Positions 12,181 to 24,496 of a stretch of DNA of 64,000 nucleotides are shown here, one piece after another. The translations under genes were made by a program, and so were the position numbers. This DNA is from Pocillopora verrucosa (Eukaryota; Cnidaria; Anthozoa; Scleractinia; Pocilloporidae): contig NC_089313.1 in NCBI RefSeq assembly GCF_036669915.1, positions 11,228,011 to 11,292,010 of the forward strand. The letters are read 5' to 3'. A model generated the notes under the pieces. That model made no database searches. It was not told the DNA's origin and saw nothing but the letters and a program-made list of their open reading frames with translations. Within the stretch, counting starts at the first letter, position 1. Each line of letters starts with the position of its first letter.

Positions 12181-12345
12181 ACGACCATTGTTGTTTTTGT
12201 AATCATGATTCAACGCATTTTTCCATCTTAAGAGTCAGCGCCAACGCACTCTACGATTGTTATTTGGGGATCGTCGATTTCATTTATTTTCATTCATTAA
12301 TTAAGTCAGCTTGTCAGTAAAGGGCTCTTGGGTTTATATGATAAA

Positions 12346-12495
12346 CAAAATAATACATAATTAATTGTAGATATGGAATTTCTCTTCTCGTGTTCAACGC
12401 GACATCTTACTCGTTCGCTGCGCTCACTCGTGAGCTATCGAGTTGAACACCCAAAGAGAAATTCTGCATCTACACGCGCCCATGTATTATTCTCT
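12346..12495. repeat. Foldback inverted repeat (~150 bp)
   Basis: The two halves are complementary over most of their length: AATAATACAT...GTAGATATGGAATTTCTC on the left against GAGAAATTCTGCATCTAC...ATGTATTATT on the right. The loop carries CTCACTCGTGAGC, itself self-complementary. It is a MITE or foldback-like insertion with no coding capacity. Confidence 0.7.
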
Positions 12496-12506
12496 ATTTA
12501 TTACAT

Positions 12507-13575
12507 GGTCACGGGTTCCATTTACCGTAAATTCCATTAGGTGTTTTGTAAATTCAATGTAAAGTGCGAAATTTTTTCATGTTGATTTTTTCACGTGTTC
12601 AAAGTTTATTATTTAGGTCTTGCGAGCCAACGTTTTTACTTATTGTTTCATTAGCACCTTTTTCCTTTCGTTGTTTTTATCGCCACTTTATTTCCGCCCT
12701 ATTGCTACATCGCATAATTTATCGATATATTTAGATATGTATCACCAATACGCCTGTGTTCTTGTTTTCGCGCTAAGCGCAGTTCAATAGCGTACCGCTG
12801 TGTTTAGTTTGTCTTTCTCCTTTTTCCATTTTTTGGCCACAGCATTTTGCAGTATCAATGTTGGTCTTGCCTGTGGCCGTAATAATGTAAGTGTTTTATG
12901 GTCTTCTTTCCGTCGTGTTGTTTGTTATTTCTTTTTATCAAATATTAAGAAACTTATGTATTTGTTTATTATTTTAGTTTCAACTTACGTCATTTGACCG
13001 TTGAGGAGTTAAACTCATTGCTTTTGTTTCTACACGACGTGGAGTAATTCATTCCGTGGCCACAAATTTCATTTTCCCATAGTGCATGCAGTTTCATGTT
13101 TACGCAATACCTTTCATCACTGTTGATAGATCGCAAGTTATTTCCTTCTTTCGGTTTGTTATCTCTTGCTTCCTTGAAACATTTATTTTACACTTTACAG
13201 AATCGTACCTTTCCCTTCAACGGACCGTTTACGGGCCACAGTCGGCTGATTACCTGACGCGGCGCCCTAACCTTTAACTCCCAGAAGTGATTAACACGTA
13301 ACTTCTCCCCATCATATCCATACATTATCCAGCCACATGCAATGAGAATATTCAAACTTATCAGGTAGGCGTTGGTGGTCCTGATCTAACACCAAATTCT
13401 CGTGACTTATTTACAAGGAAATGTGGGGCAGCTAGAGGAGAGAACAGATATAGTCAGATTCTGATTTTATGAATAATTTTAAGATTCTTCCGCTTGAGGT
13501 GGCTTGAGGTGGCTTGGTGGTTTCGCTTTTAACTTTTCTCGCTGTCGTAATTTTTCTCTATCTCCGAATCTTGCC
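12507..13575 (+). repeat. TRIM B 5' flank split by an insertion
   Basis: 12507-12548 and 13088-13265 match adjacent parts of the TRIM D 5' flank (around 49170-49345). The roughly 540 bp between them (12549-13087) is foreign, AT-rich and without a recognisable gene. A copy of the dispersed TTTAACTCCC repeat follows at about 13270-13440. After that comes the conserved leader with the tandem CTTGAGGTGG box just upstream of the TRIM B start. Confidence 0.55.
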
Positions 13576-15822
13576 ATGGACATCAAAACCTTACTAGACA
13601 ATCTTCATCAAGAGGTCTCCTGTTCTGTGTGTATGAACACATTCACTGATCCGAAAACGCTGCCGTGTTTACATGTCTTTTGCCTGCAATGTTTGAACGG
13701 GATTCTTCGAACGAGTTGCCGCCACAATATCATCGCATGCCCTGAATGTCGGAAAGAGATTCAAGTTCCTAGAAGTGGAAATCTTGAGGATCTTCCAACT
13801 AACTTTCGCATCAACCGTCTCCTTGACGTGTTGGCCATCAAAGAGTGCAGTGTTATTGGAGTTAAGTGTGGGAATTGCGAAGAGAGCAGCTCCCAAAGCT
13901 TTTACTGCTTCCAATGTTGTGCTTTCTGGTGCGAGGCTAACTGCATCAGTCTTCACAATGGAATAAAAGCGAATAAGGAACACCGTGTATTAGCGGTCAA
14001 AGACTTTAAAGACCAAGATTTTGAAAATGTTTTGAAGCGACCGGTATTTTGTCGCAGCCGTGGCCACGAGGGTAAGGAATTGGAGTTTTTCTGCAAAGAT
14101 TGCTGTGTTGCAATTTGCCATTCGTGCGTTGTCACTACTCATGACGGACACGCCAAGATGCTTTTGGAAGAAGCTGCAAATGAAAGAAAATTACAAGCGA
14201 AGTCTGCGATCGAAAATCAGAGGAAAACAGCATTGGAGAAAAGACGTGAAATTGCTCGACTTGACTCGGACTGCGCCAAAATTCAAGAACACGTCGCCAG
14301 TGTAAAGAAAAGCGTGCAACAGTTTTTGTAGACAACATGATGGCTGTTATCGAGGCACAAAAGCAAGAAACCTTTGATGACTTAGACACAGAGCTGCAGA
14401 GTCCATGCATCGGCTGAGGATACAAAGAGGTGAGATTGAAAAGCAAGTGAAAATAACTGAAACAAGCATCGAAGCTACTGAGGCAATTCTTCAACGGAAT
14501 ATTAGCGCTGAAATCATTCAGTCAAACCAAATTATAGAAGAAACATTTCAGGGTCAAGTTGAGTCAGCTTATCCTCGCATTGGCAATCAAAGCATTCTAG
14601 ATTTTGGATTTGTCAGAAATCAACGATTGTTTGATCATGTATGGACTGACAGAATTGGCTTTGTGAAAGTTCTTCCTACTAGTCCAACTGAGTCGAGCGC
14701 CTCCGGAAAAGGAATCAGTAAGCCGATCATTGGACTAGAAGCAAACATAATGTTGACAACAAGAAATGTTAAAGGAGAACAATGTTATGAAAAGCGTGAC
14801 TATGTAACAGTTGAGATCAAAAATCAGGAAGGCCATGACTGTGCAACGGAGACTCGAGTCCTGGATAACAAAGATGGTAGCTACAAGATCAGCTATTTTG
14901 CAAAAGACACCGGAAAATGCCGTGTGTCTGTGAAGGTTAATGGAGAGCACATTCGTAACAGTCCCTTTGCTACTAAAGTAAAACCTAGACAGTTCAGACC
15001 CGTATTATCCTTCGGAAAATATGGTTCGGTCATGGAAGATTTTAGATGTCCCTGGGGAGTAGCAGTGAACGAACGCGATGAAATTTTAGTCACTGACAAT
15101 GATAACAACAGGGTCCAATTATTTAGTAGTGATGGAACTTACTTAAGATCATTTGGGTCTAAGGGGGATAAAGAGGGAGAGTTTAACTCGCCTATAGGGG
15201 TTGCAATCGGTAATGAAAACGGAATCATCTTCATAGCAGATTCAGCTAATCATCGAATTCAACTTTTCAGTGGGCGGGGGGAGGTTTCTGAGCAAGTTTG
15301 GTGGAAAGGGAAATCTTGATCACCAACTCAGCTATCCTTACGGGTTATCCATCGGTAGTGACGGAAATTGTATTGTGGCTGATAGCGGAAATAAGAAAAT
15401 TAAGTTATTTTCCCGTAACGGCCAGTTTCTCCGTAGTATAGGCTCTGAGGGTTCTTTTTCTACACCCATTCACTGTATCCAGTATAAGGAATATCTTATA
15501 GCGTCAGACTTTGCGGAACAGTGTATCAAAGTTTTTGACAAAGCTGGACATTTTCTGTACAAATTTGGAAAGTATGGAACAGGGGACGGAGAGTTCAATG
15601 GACCTTATCATTTGTCAATTAACAAAGCTGAGCACCTGATGGTCTGTGATGCAAACAATCATAGAATTCAGGTGTTTGAGGTGAATGGAAAGTTTCTAGG
15701 AAATTTGGCTCAGAAGAAAAAAGATAGGACAATTTACTGGACCATCTTCTTTAGCAGTCCTCAGTGATGGTAGGATAGTTGTTACTGACTTTCACAATCA
15801 TCGGGTTCAGATATTTGAGTAG
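13576..15822 (+). pseudogene. TRIM-NHL copy B, frameshifted
   Basis: Aligns along its whole length with intact copies A and D, from GCCATGGACATCAAAACC to the same terminal VQIFE stop context. It is broken by at least four small indels: two extra T near 14330 (QQF then a stop), one base lost near 14388, an extra G in a G run near 15290, and further loss in an A run near 15700-15725. The open pieces are 13576-14331 (RING, both B-boxes, part of the coiled coil), 14405-15319 (coiled coil, filamin, first NHL repeats) and 15270-15767 (remaining NHL). All key RING and B-box cysteines and histidines are still present, so decay is recent. Several indels lie in homopolymers, so sequencing or assembly error is a real alternative. 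Confidence 0.85.
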
Positions 15823-17982
15823 CCGCATGTTATGAAGTGTTATAATAGTAGCATCACTAATCTTTCGATTCTTTAAACATTTTATTGACTCATGTGAAAG
15901 CTTGTCACATTTGTAGGTTGAAACTTGAATTTTTAACAATGTTTTGCAACGTGCCTTCAATTGTAGCTAAGAAGATTACACGCACAAACGATTTTCAATG
16001 GACATGGCTCTGTATCCACAGAGTTGAGTATTAATATCATAATGGTTTGTTGACTACATTAGTTTTTTTTTCTTAAAAAGAAGAATTCAGTTTGATAATT
16101 TGTAAAAGGATGTTTACAAGGCTCGATTTGGTGATTCATTATGTACTCTTTGAGATTGATTGTTGAACTCCAAGGTAAAAGGTAGTGGTTAGGGAATGGA
16201 TTTTTTCTGATTTTGTTGCTGTGTTAGTCGTTTTTTTGCCATAGGCTTTTGACATTTAATCGAGAGTAGCACGGAATTGTTTCTCTACTTAGGAGAGTCT
16301 GAGTCACACAAGTAATAATTCTATCATTTATAATTTTCAGTAACGTGAATAGAAAAGAAAACAGAAAAACTGAAAAAGTCAGGTAGTGAATCAAAATCAA
16401 TCAATATTGAAACTTTCTAGCTGCACGTAGGCATCTTATGCAGTGCTACTGGATTGTTTGTATTTGTATAAAACTCTATAAGTTTGGGATAATTGAACTT
16501 TAAAAACTCAAAACTTCTTTCTATTACTGTAAATTGCCTGAGAACGTTGTACCTTGTTTTAAATAATTTGTGCTTAGATAGATCTCAATTTCTTTTACAT
16601 ACTACTAAGAAGATTGGTGTAATATTAGTTTATTGAGAGCACTTCCTGTTATTATTCTGACATTTTTTATATCTATTACTTTTGTGCTTTTTTAATTTTT
16701 TAATATTGCTTAATCGCCGGCTAAAGTTTAAAAGGAACACAGTCCTACACAGTACACAGTCCTTTCACCTAAATGACCAATTGTCGTTTATTAGACCTAA
16801 TTTTAATCATAATGGGATGATCAAGTTCGCACATGTGAAACATATGTAGCTCTTTTGAAGATTTAAATTTAGCTGTTAGCACTGTAACATTTATAATGTT
16901 GTTACCAATAAATTTGGCCTCTTTAATTGCTTGGCCTGTTTCATCGAATCACGGAAGGGGGTCTGAACAATCCTCACAAAACGAAGTTTAATGGATTAAA
17001 AAGAGATCTTGTGTTGCTACATTGATTGGATTACCGTGTGTCATTTCCCAAGTCTGAGTGCAAAAGTAAACATTTGGTAGCGTTCAAGAAACGTTCGACA
17101 TCAGCGCCTTTTATTTCCTGTATCACCGAGTTGATGAGCCATCGGCCAAAACTGGACTATTTAAATTTAAGACTTAAAGCTAAGTTTAACCAACTGCGGT
17201 TCGAAGCCCAAGTGAGTATCCAATATATATAGACATGTCTGGATTTTCCCCGCGTCAGCGTTAGATAATATATAGAGTTAAAAATCGATATGATTGTATT
17301 TTGATGGTAATGCATGTCGTCATTCCTGCTTTTTCCCGAGCGGTCAATACTATACAGGTCACATTCTGAGCGGAAAATCCTATAAAGCTGAAGGGTTGGT
17401 CACTCTTTCGTCACTTTTCCACGACATGAAGTGTGGTTTAGTCACCTGCACTGTAACAGGTCAAAAACATCTCTTCCGTTGTTTGAGCAAATATTCTAAT
17501 AATATTCTAGTTCATGCCTGCAAGGACGTTAGCTATTACACGCAATCATGATAAAGTTAGATGATCTGTAAGTTCAGAATCATTTCATGTAAAAACTGGA
17601 CGGCCTAAATTTAACTTATATACTCGATTGACTTGTGGACTGAAAGTCAAAATGATGACATTTTAAAATTGCATTTTACGAAATCAAAAGGCTTCGATTA
17701 CAAATGACTCGAAAGTAGGTTCAAACCCCATCAAAGATTACATTGTTTTTTCAGGCTGATATTGCAGTAACTTCATCCGTTTTCTCTTCAAAAAGCAAGC
17801 AAATCATGGGAAATTTGTTCTCCTACAAGAAAGTACATCCCTGTTGATTGGAACTTTTCTCGTTTCTTTTAATATTAGCGGTATTCAACACGAAATTTTC
17901 AAATAGTAGTGGTGCTTGTCTTTAAGAGCAGCATATCCTATGTTTTATTAATAAGTGAATCTTTCAAAGGAGATGTCTGATT
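15823..17982 (+). repeat. TRIM 3' flank / Orai-upstream module
   Basis: Non-coding copy, inverted relative to 3189-5310 and direct relative to 43757-45795. It ends in the sequence that lies upstream of the Orai promoter at 55080-56230. The short frame at 17026-17232 starts at TTG and is shared by the copies because the DNA is duplicated. No other feature is seen. Confidence 0.75.
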
Positions 17983-18354
17983 ATGTTTATTTGTTTGAGA
18001 CATCTATGGAAAATGAACGATGTCTTTACTTCTTTTCGTTTTGAAACATCCATAATGTTAGAAATTGTATGGATTTTCTCAACTGGTCTTGGAACACTTC
18101 TCTTTTTAGCAGAGATTGCAATACTCTGTTGGGTGAAGTTTTACAATCACAGTGAGCCTGCGGCAGTGGCTGCTTCTGTGGTATTAGTACCTGTATGCAT
18201 TGTTTTGGTATGGTTTGCTGTGTGCATTTTTACCGATCTCTTGTCCAACACAAGTATGAAAGATCATTTCAGGGAATTAAAGAACTTCAACAGATTACAA
18301 ACCAACTGTACACAGATACAGGGACAGCACCAAGCTCACCAGTAGGCAGTCCAT
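17983..18354 (+). pseudogene. Internally deleted Orai copy B, frameshifted
   Basis: Same deletion structure as copies A and C: Orai-upstream DNA is fused directly to the TM3 end of exon 2. TM3 and most of TM4 are intact. Two extra bases in a GTGTGC run near 18221 shift the frame within TM4, so the frame ends as an unrelated tail at 18345 and the cytosolic helix is lost. The matching Orai codons continue out of frame to about 18354. It lacks TM1, TM2, exon 1 and the promoter, so I treat it as a pseudogene. Confidence 0.88.
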
Positions 18355-21165
18355 GACCTTATCACAGGGTTTGAGGTTGTTTGTATGGCACAAACCCAGT
18401 GTGTTATGCTTTTTATTGGCATGCTCCTTGTTCTTACTGCACCTCCCAAACTCTAACTTGCAATCCTGCCTTTTTATTGCTTCTGCGTTCCTTGTAAATT
18501 GTTAAGAGACTTTTTTTTTTCAAGATTATACCCTCTAGCTTATACGTTGTGTTTTCTTGTAATCTTTTTTCTGGATAATCTATGGAAACTGTCAAAGGAT
18601 GAGATATAATAGTCGCGTTTTCTCTATTCCCTATTTTCAAAATAGTGGACAATCGGGAACAGTGAATTGCTCATTGTGAAATAGAAAACTGACATCTGTA
18701 CTGGATAGAGGCTCAGCGTAAAGCAAGCATCAGTCCACGTTTATTTATACAATCACATAAATACTGCAAAGGCAGCAACAAGAAAAAATTACAATGTTGA
18801 CAGCAAACTCTGGAGTACAGTTTTATGATCACTGGTGTAATTTACAGATCTGTGCCTGCTGCCGGTCAGGAAAACCCCCTTTCCATCTGAGGAGAAACCT
18901 GTACCCTCCCGAATGCAGAGACAGACACTGAACATGAACCTCGAGGTAAAGAGGTTGAACTAACGTATATAAATACAAACTGTAAATACATTACGCACCA
19001 CCTATAATCAAACTAAATGCACGCAAAGAAAATTGGTGTAAATTAAAAGAAATGTATTGTAGAAGAAAGCACCAATGCCAGCAGCGATGTCAGCTTAGAG
19101 TGATTTGCCTTAGTAAAATCCCGCCATTTTATTCCCATGTCTACATGACAACTGTCGAAAAGTTATAACCTTGAAAACAATAATTTGCTGCTCTTGTTAG
19201 AACCGCAGCAAATAACACTTTTAGAGGGATACGTTACAAATTGATGTAAAACAATAGAAACTCCCACAAGTGATGAACATATAACTTTACCTCATAATAT
19301 CCACTTATTATCCAACAAACATGTAATGAGAATATTCAAACTTATCAGGAAGAAGTGTTACTTTGATCTAACATCCAAAACCTACAAAACACGACAAGGA
19401 AATGTGTGGCAGGTAGAGGGGAAAATTAACAATCAGATCTTGGGAGTTAAAGGGGTTAAACCACCACCATTATTATCAGAGTGTCGTCATCATTGTTGGT
19501 TATAATAAGTCCATTGCGATCTTATTTGCTCTGACTTTTCTGTGGGGTACTTTTACTTTACCCCGAAAGGTAACTACATGTAACATCTGATCTCTCCTTA
19601 CAATGTCACCCCTGAATCAAACTTTAAGGTCATGAGAATAAAGGAAATGATCATCAACTGAAGAAGTTCTTTCTTTCTCTTTATTGTTAAACAAATTCTC
19701 CTTGTCAGCACCTTAGGTAACATGTAAAGAACAGTTTGGAGAATATGCATACTGATGTTTAAGGGTGTGAAGAGTTGCTCAGTAAGTTTAAGTCCAAATT
19801 TTGTTTTTGTAATTTGTTTATGATAAACCCTTTCTTGTCACTGGATACCTTTGACATCGCTGATCTTGACAGTACACAGGAGATTTCTTTGCATGTCAAA
19901 AACAGCTTTCCAGGTTATTTTGGCGACAAAGAGTAAGATTCTAGACTACTTAGCATTTGACTGTGACAGTGCAGGCATCACCCTGCTGAGGGAGAATGGA
20001 GGAATACTCCATTGGAAAATTGTGAAAAAATGGAGTGCTAAGACATGCATGCATGCCTTTGCTCTAAGCAAGAGTTTCAGCTGCTGGAAAGTGTTTGAAG
20101 CCAGTACAAAGGGAACAAGGATTACATCATATTTACAAAGATAACTACTGGTTATTTCTCAGGCACCTTACTGTCAAGCAGCAGTTTGTTATCTCAGAAT
20201 CAATAGTTTTAAATCAGAAAAACAATTTCAACCTAAGAACATGAGAAATAATTTGTTTGCGTGAGTCTCGCACTCAATGTGTAACGGTGCGTAACTTGAG
20301 CTCCTTAGAGTGTACATATTCTAACCCAGCTTAGTTAATACTCAGGCTGCTTTGTTTTTATCTAGATGGCGACAATTTTTCCAACAGAGCAATAACGACA
20401 GCGAGATCTTATAATGAAAATATTATATATGTTTATTGTAAATGGCTCTGTGCGGTAAACGAAAAATCTTTTAAGGGAGAGATAATACAAATGTTACGAA
20501 AAGCTAACATAGAAATAATATCCACAGTTTACAAAAGTTTGAAGAAGGGAAGAAAGTGATCATTTAGGCAATTATTTACAAACTAAAAATACCTCTCTCT
20601 CCCATTACGTCTTGTTTAGATTAATTTGCGTACTAACGATATCAGAATACTTATTACTTAACAGCACACCAGCAATTAACCTGGTTTTACTTATAGAACT
20701 AAATCAGTTGTTTAGAGGTATCGAGAACCCCGTCAGTTATTTGCTGGTGATCCTCTGCGCACATTCTTTTCAAAACGAGGAAAGAACTTGTCTTGGTCTC
20801 CAAATATATTTTCATTTTTCCTTAGTAACTCTCCCTCGATATCTATCTGGCACTGGTGGGTGTTTACTCTGGGGAGCTCGTCCCATTTTCCCACGTAAAC
20901 CGCGTTCAACGGCTTTTCCTCACCAAATGCTTCCCTGTCGCTCAACTATAATCACAGCCTTCCCTATCCATGATTAGGAATGTCATCACTTCCTCAGCAA
21001 GCACCTCCAAAATGTATCTGTGGAAAAAACTCATATATAGTATCGTTTAACCAAAAGTTCATTTCTCCAGGTGTGGCGCACACATATCCCTCTCCCTGTT
21101 GTATTTTTTTTTCTGCAAGAGTTCTGCATACCCCAACATTGCATGGATGGAAACACTTTTCATGA
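18355..21165 (+). repeat. Orai-3'/MORN3-intron module, most complete copy
   Basis: Starts as Orai 3' UTR-like sequence (compare 58626-58860). It contains about 600 bp absent from the parent (about 18617-19220), resumes at 19220-19580 (= 58880-59200), then jumps over the parental segment 59205-60475, which holds MORN3 exon 5, and resumes at 19580-20280 (= 60475-61190, MORN3 intron 4). The dispersed TTTAACTCCC repeat is at 19320-19460. No gene is present in this stretch. Confidence 0.78.
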
Positions 21166-22090
21166 TAGAGTGACTACTACTCTCGTACTCTTTCTGGCAT
21201 CCTATTTAGCACGCATGGAAAGTCTGTATGTATATGTTAACGTATTGTCACGTGATATTTGCTTCTCGCATTCTAGTCGGCACGCATAATAAACTTTGCT
21301 TGTAACATTTTATTCGGTAACTACTTTCTTATTCTCTGTGGCACTCTGTTCGGCATGGAGAGAGAAAATATGCAAGTCTTTTCTAGTAGGAATGACTACT
21401 AATTTCTTATTCTTTCTGACACTCTATTCGACATGGAGAGAAAATAAGCATATAAAATCTTTGCAGGTGAAAATGACTACAACCATTTTTTCTTTCTTTC
21501 TTGCACCCTATTTTGCACGCACAGAAAACCTGCATATAATCTCCTCTTCTACTAATATTTATATTATGAAGACTTGTCCCAAGTCTTGCAATTCATCTCT
21601 GTTTGGCACTCACAAAAAGCCTATATGTAATTTTGCTTTTCAAATAAGAATGACTACTACTCTCTTTTCTTTCTCGCACTCTATTCGACACGGGTAGCAA
21701 ACCTGCATGTGAACATCTTTTCCTGTAGAATTATGCCACGTAAAATTTTCCTCAATTCTCGTACTCGCACAGAAATTCTGCAGATAACATCTTTGTAATT
21801 TGGAATGACTATTACTGTCTTCTTCTTTCTCGTCTCGTACTCTATTCGGCACGGAGAGAAAATTTGCAGGTAAAGACCTTTTCCTGTTAACATTATGTAA
21901 CGTAATACTTGCTTTAAGTTTAGCACTACATCTCGCAGCACTCTTTTTGGCACGCGCAGAAAACTTGCAAGTAAACTCTCTTCAAGGTTAGAATAAACAC
22001 CAACGTTATATTCTTTCTTGCACTCCATTTGGCACAGACCGAAATGTTGAAGATTTTCTCTTCAATTAATATTCTCTTTGCGAAGAACCA
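21166..22090 (+). repeat. Degenerate ~80-bp tandem repeat array
   Basis: About eleven imperfect units, each with TTATTCTTTCTGGCACTCTA-like and CGGCACGGAGAGAAAAT-like boxes, spaced about 70-115 bp apart. It is homologous to 46906-47880 and inverted relative to 8800-9358. Several short frames run through it in different phases; none looks like a protein. Confidence 0.75.
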
Positions 22091-24496
22091 ATACTATCAT
22101 GGTTGCACCTGACTCCACATGGGGATATTCGTACTCTTCTTAAAAAATCTGCTACGAGTTGTACGTCTGCTTACCTGGAAGCTTCGATGCTTGACATGAC
22201 GTGACACGTTTGGAGTTTACTTTTCAAATGGTTTCTTTCAGACACTCTTATCTTATTTAGTTTTAGAGTAAGATTTTGTCGTCTTTATATAGCCGGGAAA
22301 TAGCGTAGGATTTTGCAACTTTAGTAAAAAGTTACGGAAAGTGCTCATATGCACTGTTTCATAATTCAGTACGTAGATATTTTCGGCGCAATCGCTTTTG
22401 GTTAAACGGAGTATAGATAACCGTGTGATTACAAAGTAAAGATAGGTATTTTGCGTTCATTTCATCTTGCCTTTATTCTGATCAATTTCACAACCTGGCA
22501 TTTCCTAAGTTTTTTTTTAACGTGACTGAGGTAATTCGAAAGTTCCCAAATTTGAAAAACTGTGACCGAGGTCTTGAAAATACTGCCCGAGGCCGTAGGC
22601 CGAGGGCAGCATTTTCAAGACCGAGGTCACAGTTTTTCACCATACGGACCGACCCTTAGCCGGTAAATAACATATTTATTGTTAACTTGACGAAATTCTT
22701 TCCGAAAGAACCCGAATGATTTAGGGCTGTAAATACGGCAAGATCTTCCATAAACTGAACAATTTTTTGAGCGAGTAAATGGTAGTTAAAATAGAGGTGA
22801 TGCAAATTAAAGAGAGATGCCTCAGCGAAACATTTTCATTTCCGTAACGATAAAGGTGATTTAAAAGGCTTCCAAACAAACTTTGAAACATTATTTTTAC
22901 AAGTATCTGTCACAATCTGACACCTGTCAATTAGAGAGCGCGTAAGAAAAAAAAAAAAAAAAAAGCATAAGAACATTTGAAAAACAACGGAACTAGTTTG
23001 GCAAGGACTGTCACGACAATGTTTTCTTCAAAATCAGTCAATGATCTAACGGAAAGTATTATTCACTCTCATCGACGATTCATTCATGTACGAAGATTTA
23101 CCTCTGTTCATTAAGTAAACGGCGAGGAAAGTAATTGTGAGTAAATTCAATTTTTTTATTTTGAAGTTGTTGAGAGTTTGCTCGTTTGTTTGCTGCAATG
23201 GCGTGTGTAAACTCTGGTCTTTTTCCTTCACAAAAACTAAATTCGAACGGCACACTCCAACGAGACACAAGGGAATTTAATGCGGCCTTTTCTCAAAAAA
23301 TTCCTTCATTTCTGTTGTGCAATTTACGGTACAAATGTCCAAATTGAACGGAATTGGAAAGACTCACCGGGAGCGTATATTTGTTGTAGAACTTAAATTA
23401 AAACTTCGCTCGCTCTTTTCTACTATGAACAAATTGCTCGAGAAAATTCAGATATTAAATGAAAGTTCCATCGTTCAGTTTAACTTAACTGTAACCAAAT
23501 ACCTCACGTTTTAACTTTCTGGGTACTTTTTGTGAACGATTAAAATTAATTGCAGACGGTTTTTAGGCCGCTTGTCAACCAACGTAATGACACTATTGTT
23601 TATACAAATTCATTCTGAAACCAATATTTTTCTGTCAACCAAAGTGATTTTGAGAGAGAGAAAAGAGAGGATTCATAAGTTATTTATCGGCTTGAGAGTG
23701 AGTGACCGACGTGTTTGCTTAAAAACTGCCCAGCCGGAAAACGAGGTATATTTATGAAAAATGACAACGAAAGTTGGGATGTACTCGGCGACTCACGAAA
23801 GCGTTACCGTGGCCCGTGGGCAGAGATAGGAAAATACTGACCGGGTAAAGAACCAATCAGATTGCAGGATTCGTTACTTATCAGTTGCGCACAGGTTCGT
23901 TGTAACTTAGTATTGTACACCTCTTGCCTCTTTTCTGATCTAAGAGAATCTAAAGAATTGTATAGATGTTGTTCAATTGAATTGAAAACCTGAACATATC
24001 CATCAGACCTCGTGAGGTGATCTTCCATGAAACAACCGAAAAAAAAAATTACATGGGTTATTATCACGGGTTATTATCACAGGTTCCATCTACCGTAAAC
24101 CTCATCAAGTGTTTACTTAATACCTCTCATTACTGCTCATTGATCGCAAGTTATTAATAACCTTCTTTCAGTTTACACTCTCTTGCCTCCTTGTAACATC
24201 ATCGGCGCAGTGTCTTAAAAGATGTCTGGATACGAAAGTATGGCGAACCGCACACGATTAGTAATTTAAGGACACATCATCAATGTTTTTTTTTCCTGTT
24301 TCCTGTGTAGGAAATACTGATCCTTTCACTAAGGCCCTAAGAAGTCAGAAGTTCGTCAAAACATGCCCAATAACACCACCTCATGGTCAGATTTTATGAG
24401 TGATCTTAAGATTCTCTTCCGCTTGAGGTGGCTTGAGGTGGTTTCGCTTTTAACCTTTCCCTCTATCGTAATTTTTCTCTATCCCCGAATCTTGCC
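22091..24496 (+). repeat. TRIM C 5' flank with unique insert
   Basis: 22091-22550 matches 47910-48370, and 23800-24490 matches 48900-49627, both from the TRIM D 5' flank. The intervening ~1.2 kb (about 22550-23790) is not shared with the other units; it contains the foldback at 22554-22638 and a poly-A run near 22948. No gene is recognised in it. The last 80 bases hold the tandem CTTGAGGTGG box and the conserved TRIM leader. Confidence 0.6.
22554..22638. repeat. Near-perfect 85-bp foldback
   Basis: The arms GAAAAACTGTGACCGAGGTC and GACCGAGGTCACAGTTTTTC are exact reverse complements and continue inward through CTTGAAAATACTGCCC to a GAGGCCGTAGGCC core. The similarity shared with the TRIM D unit stops at about this point, so it is probably an insertion of a short foldback element. 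Confidence 0.8.

Noticed and set aside
17026..17232. 68-codon frame shared with 44883-45089 and 3936-4142 (-)
   Set aside because: It starts at TTG within non-coding flank; identity reflects duplication of the DNA, and no domain is visible.
17983..18345. A distinct two-pass membrane protein gene
   Set aside because: Alignment with the intact Orai shows it is a deletion derivative with a frameshift, not an independent gene.
21296..21697. 133-codon frame through the 80-bp array
   Set aside because: It arises from the repeated T/C-rich boxes and changes phase between array copies.
21166..22090. CRISPR-like array because of regularly spaced conserved boxes
   Set aside because: The boxes are degenerate, spacing varies, spacers are themselves related, and the genome is animal; it is a decayed tandem repeat.
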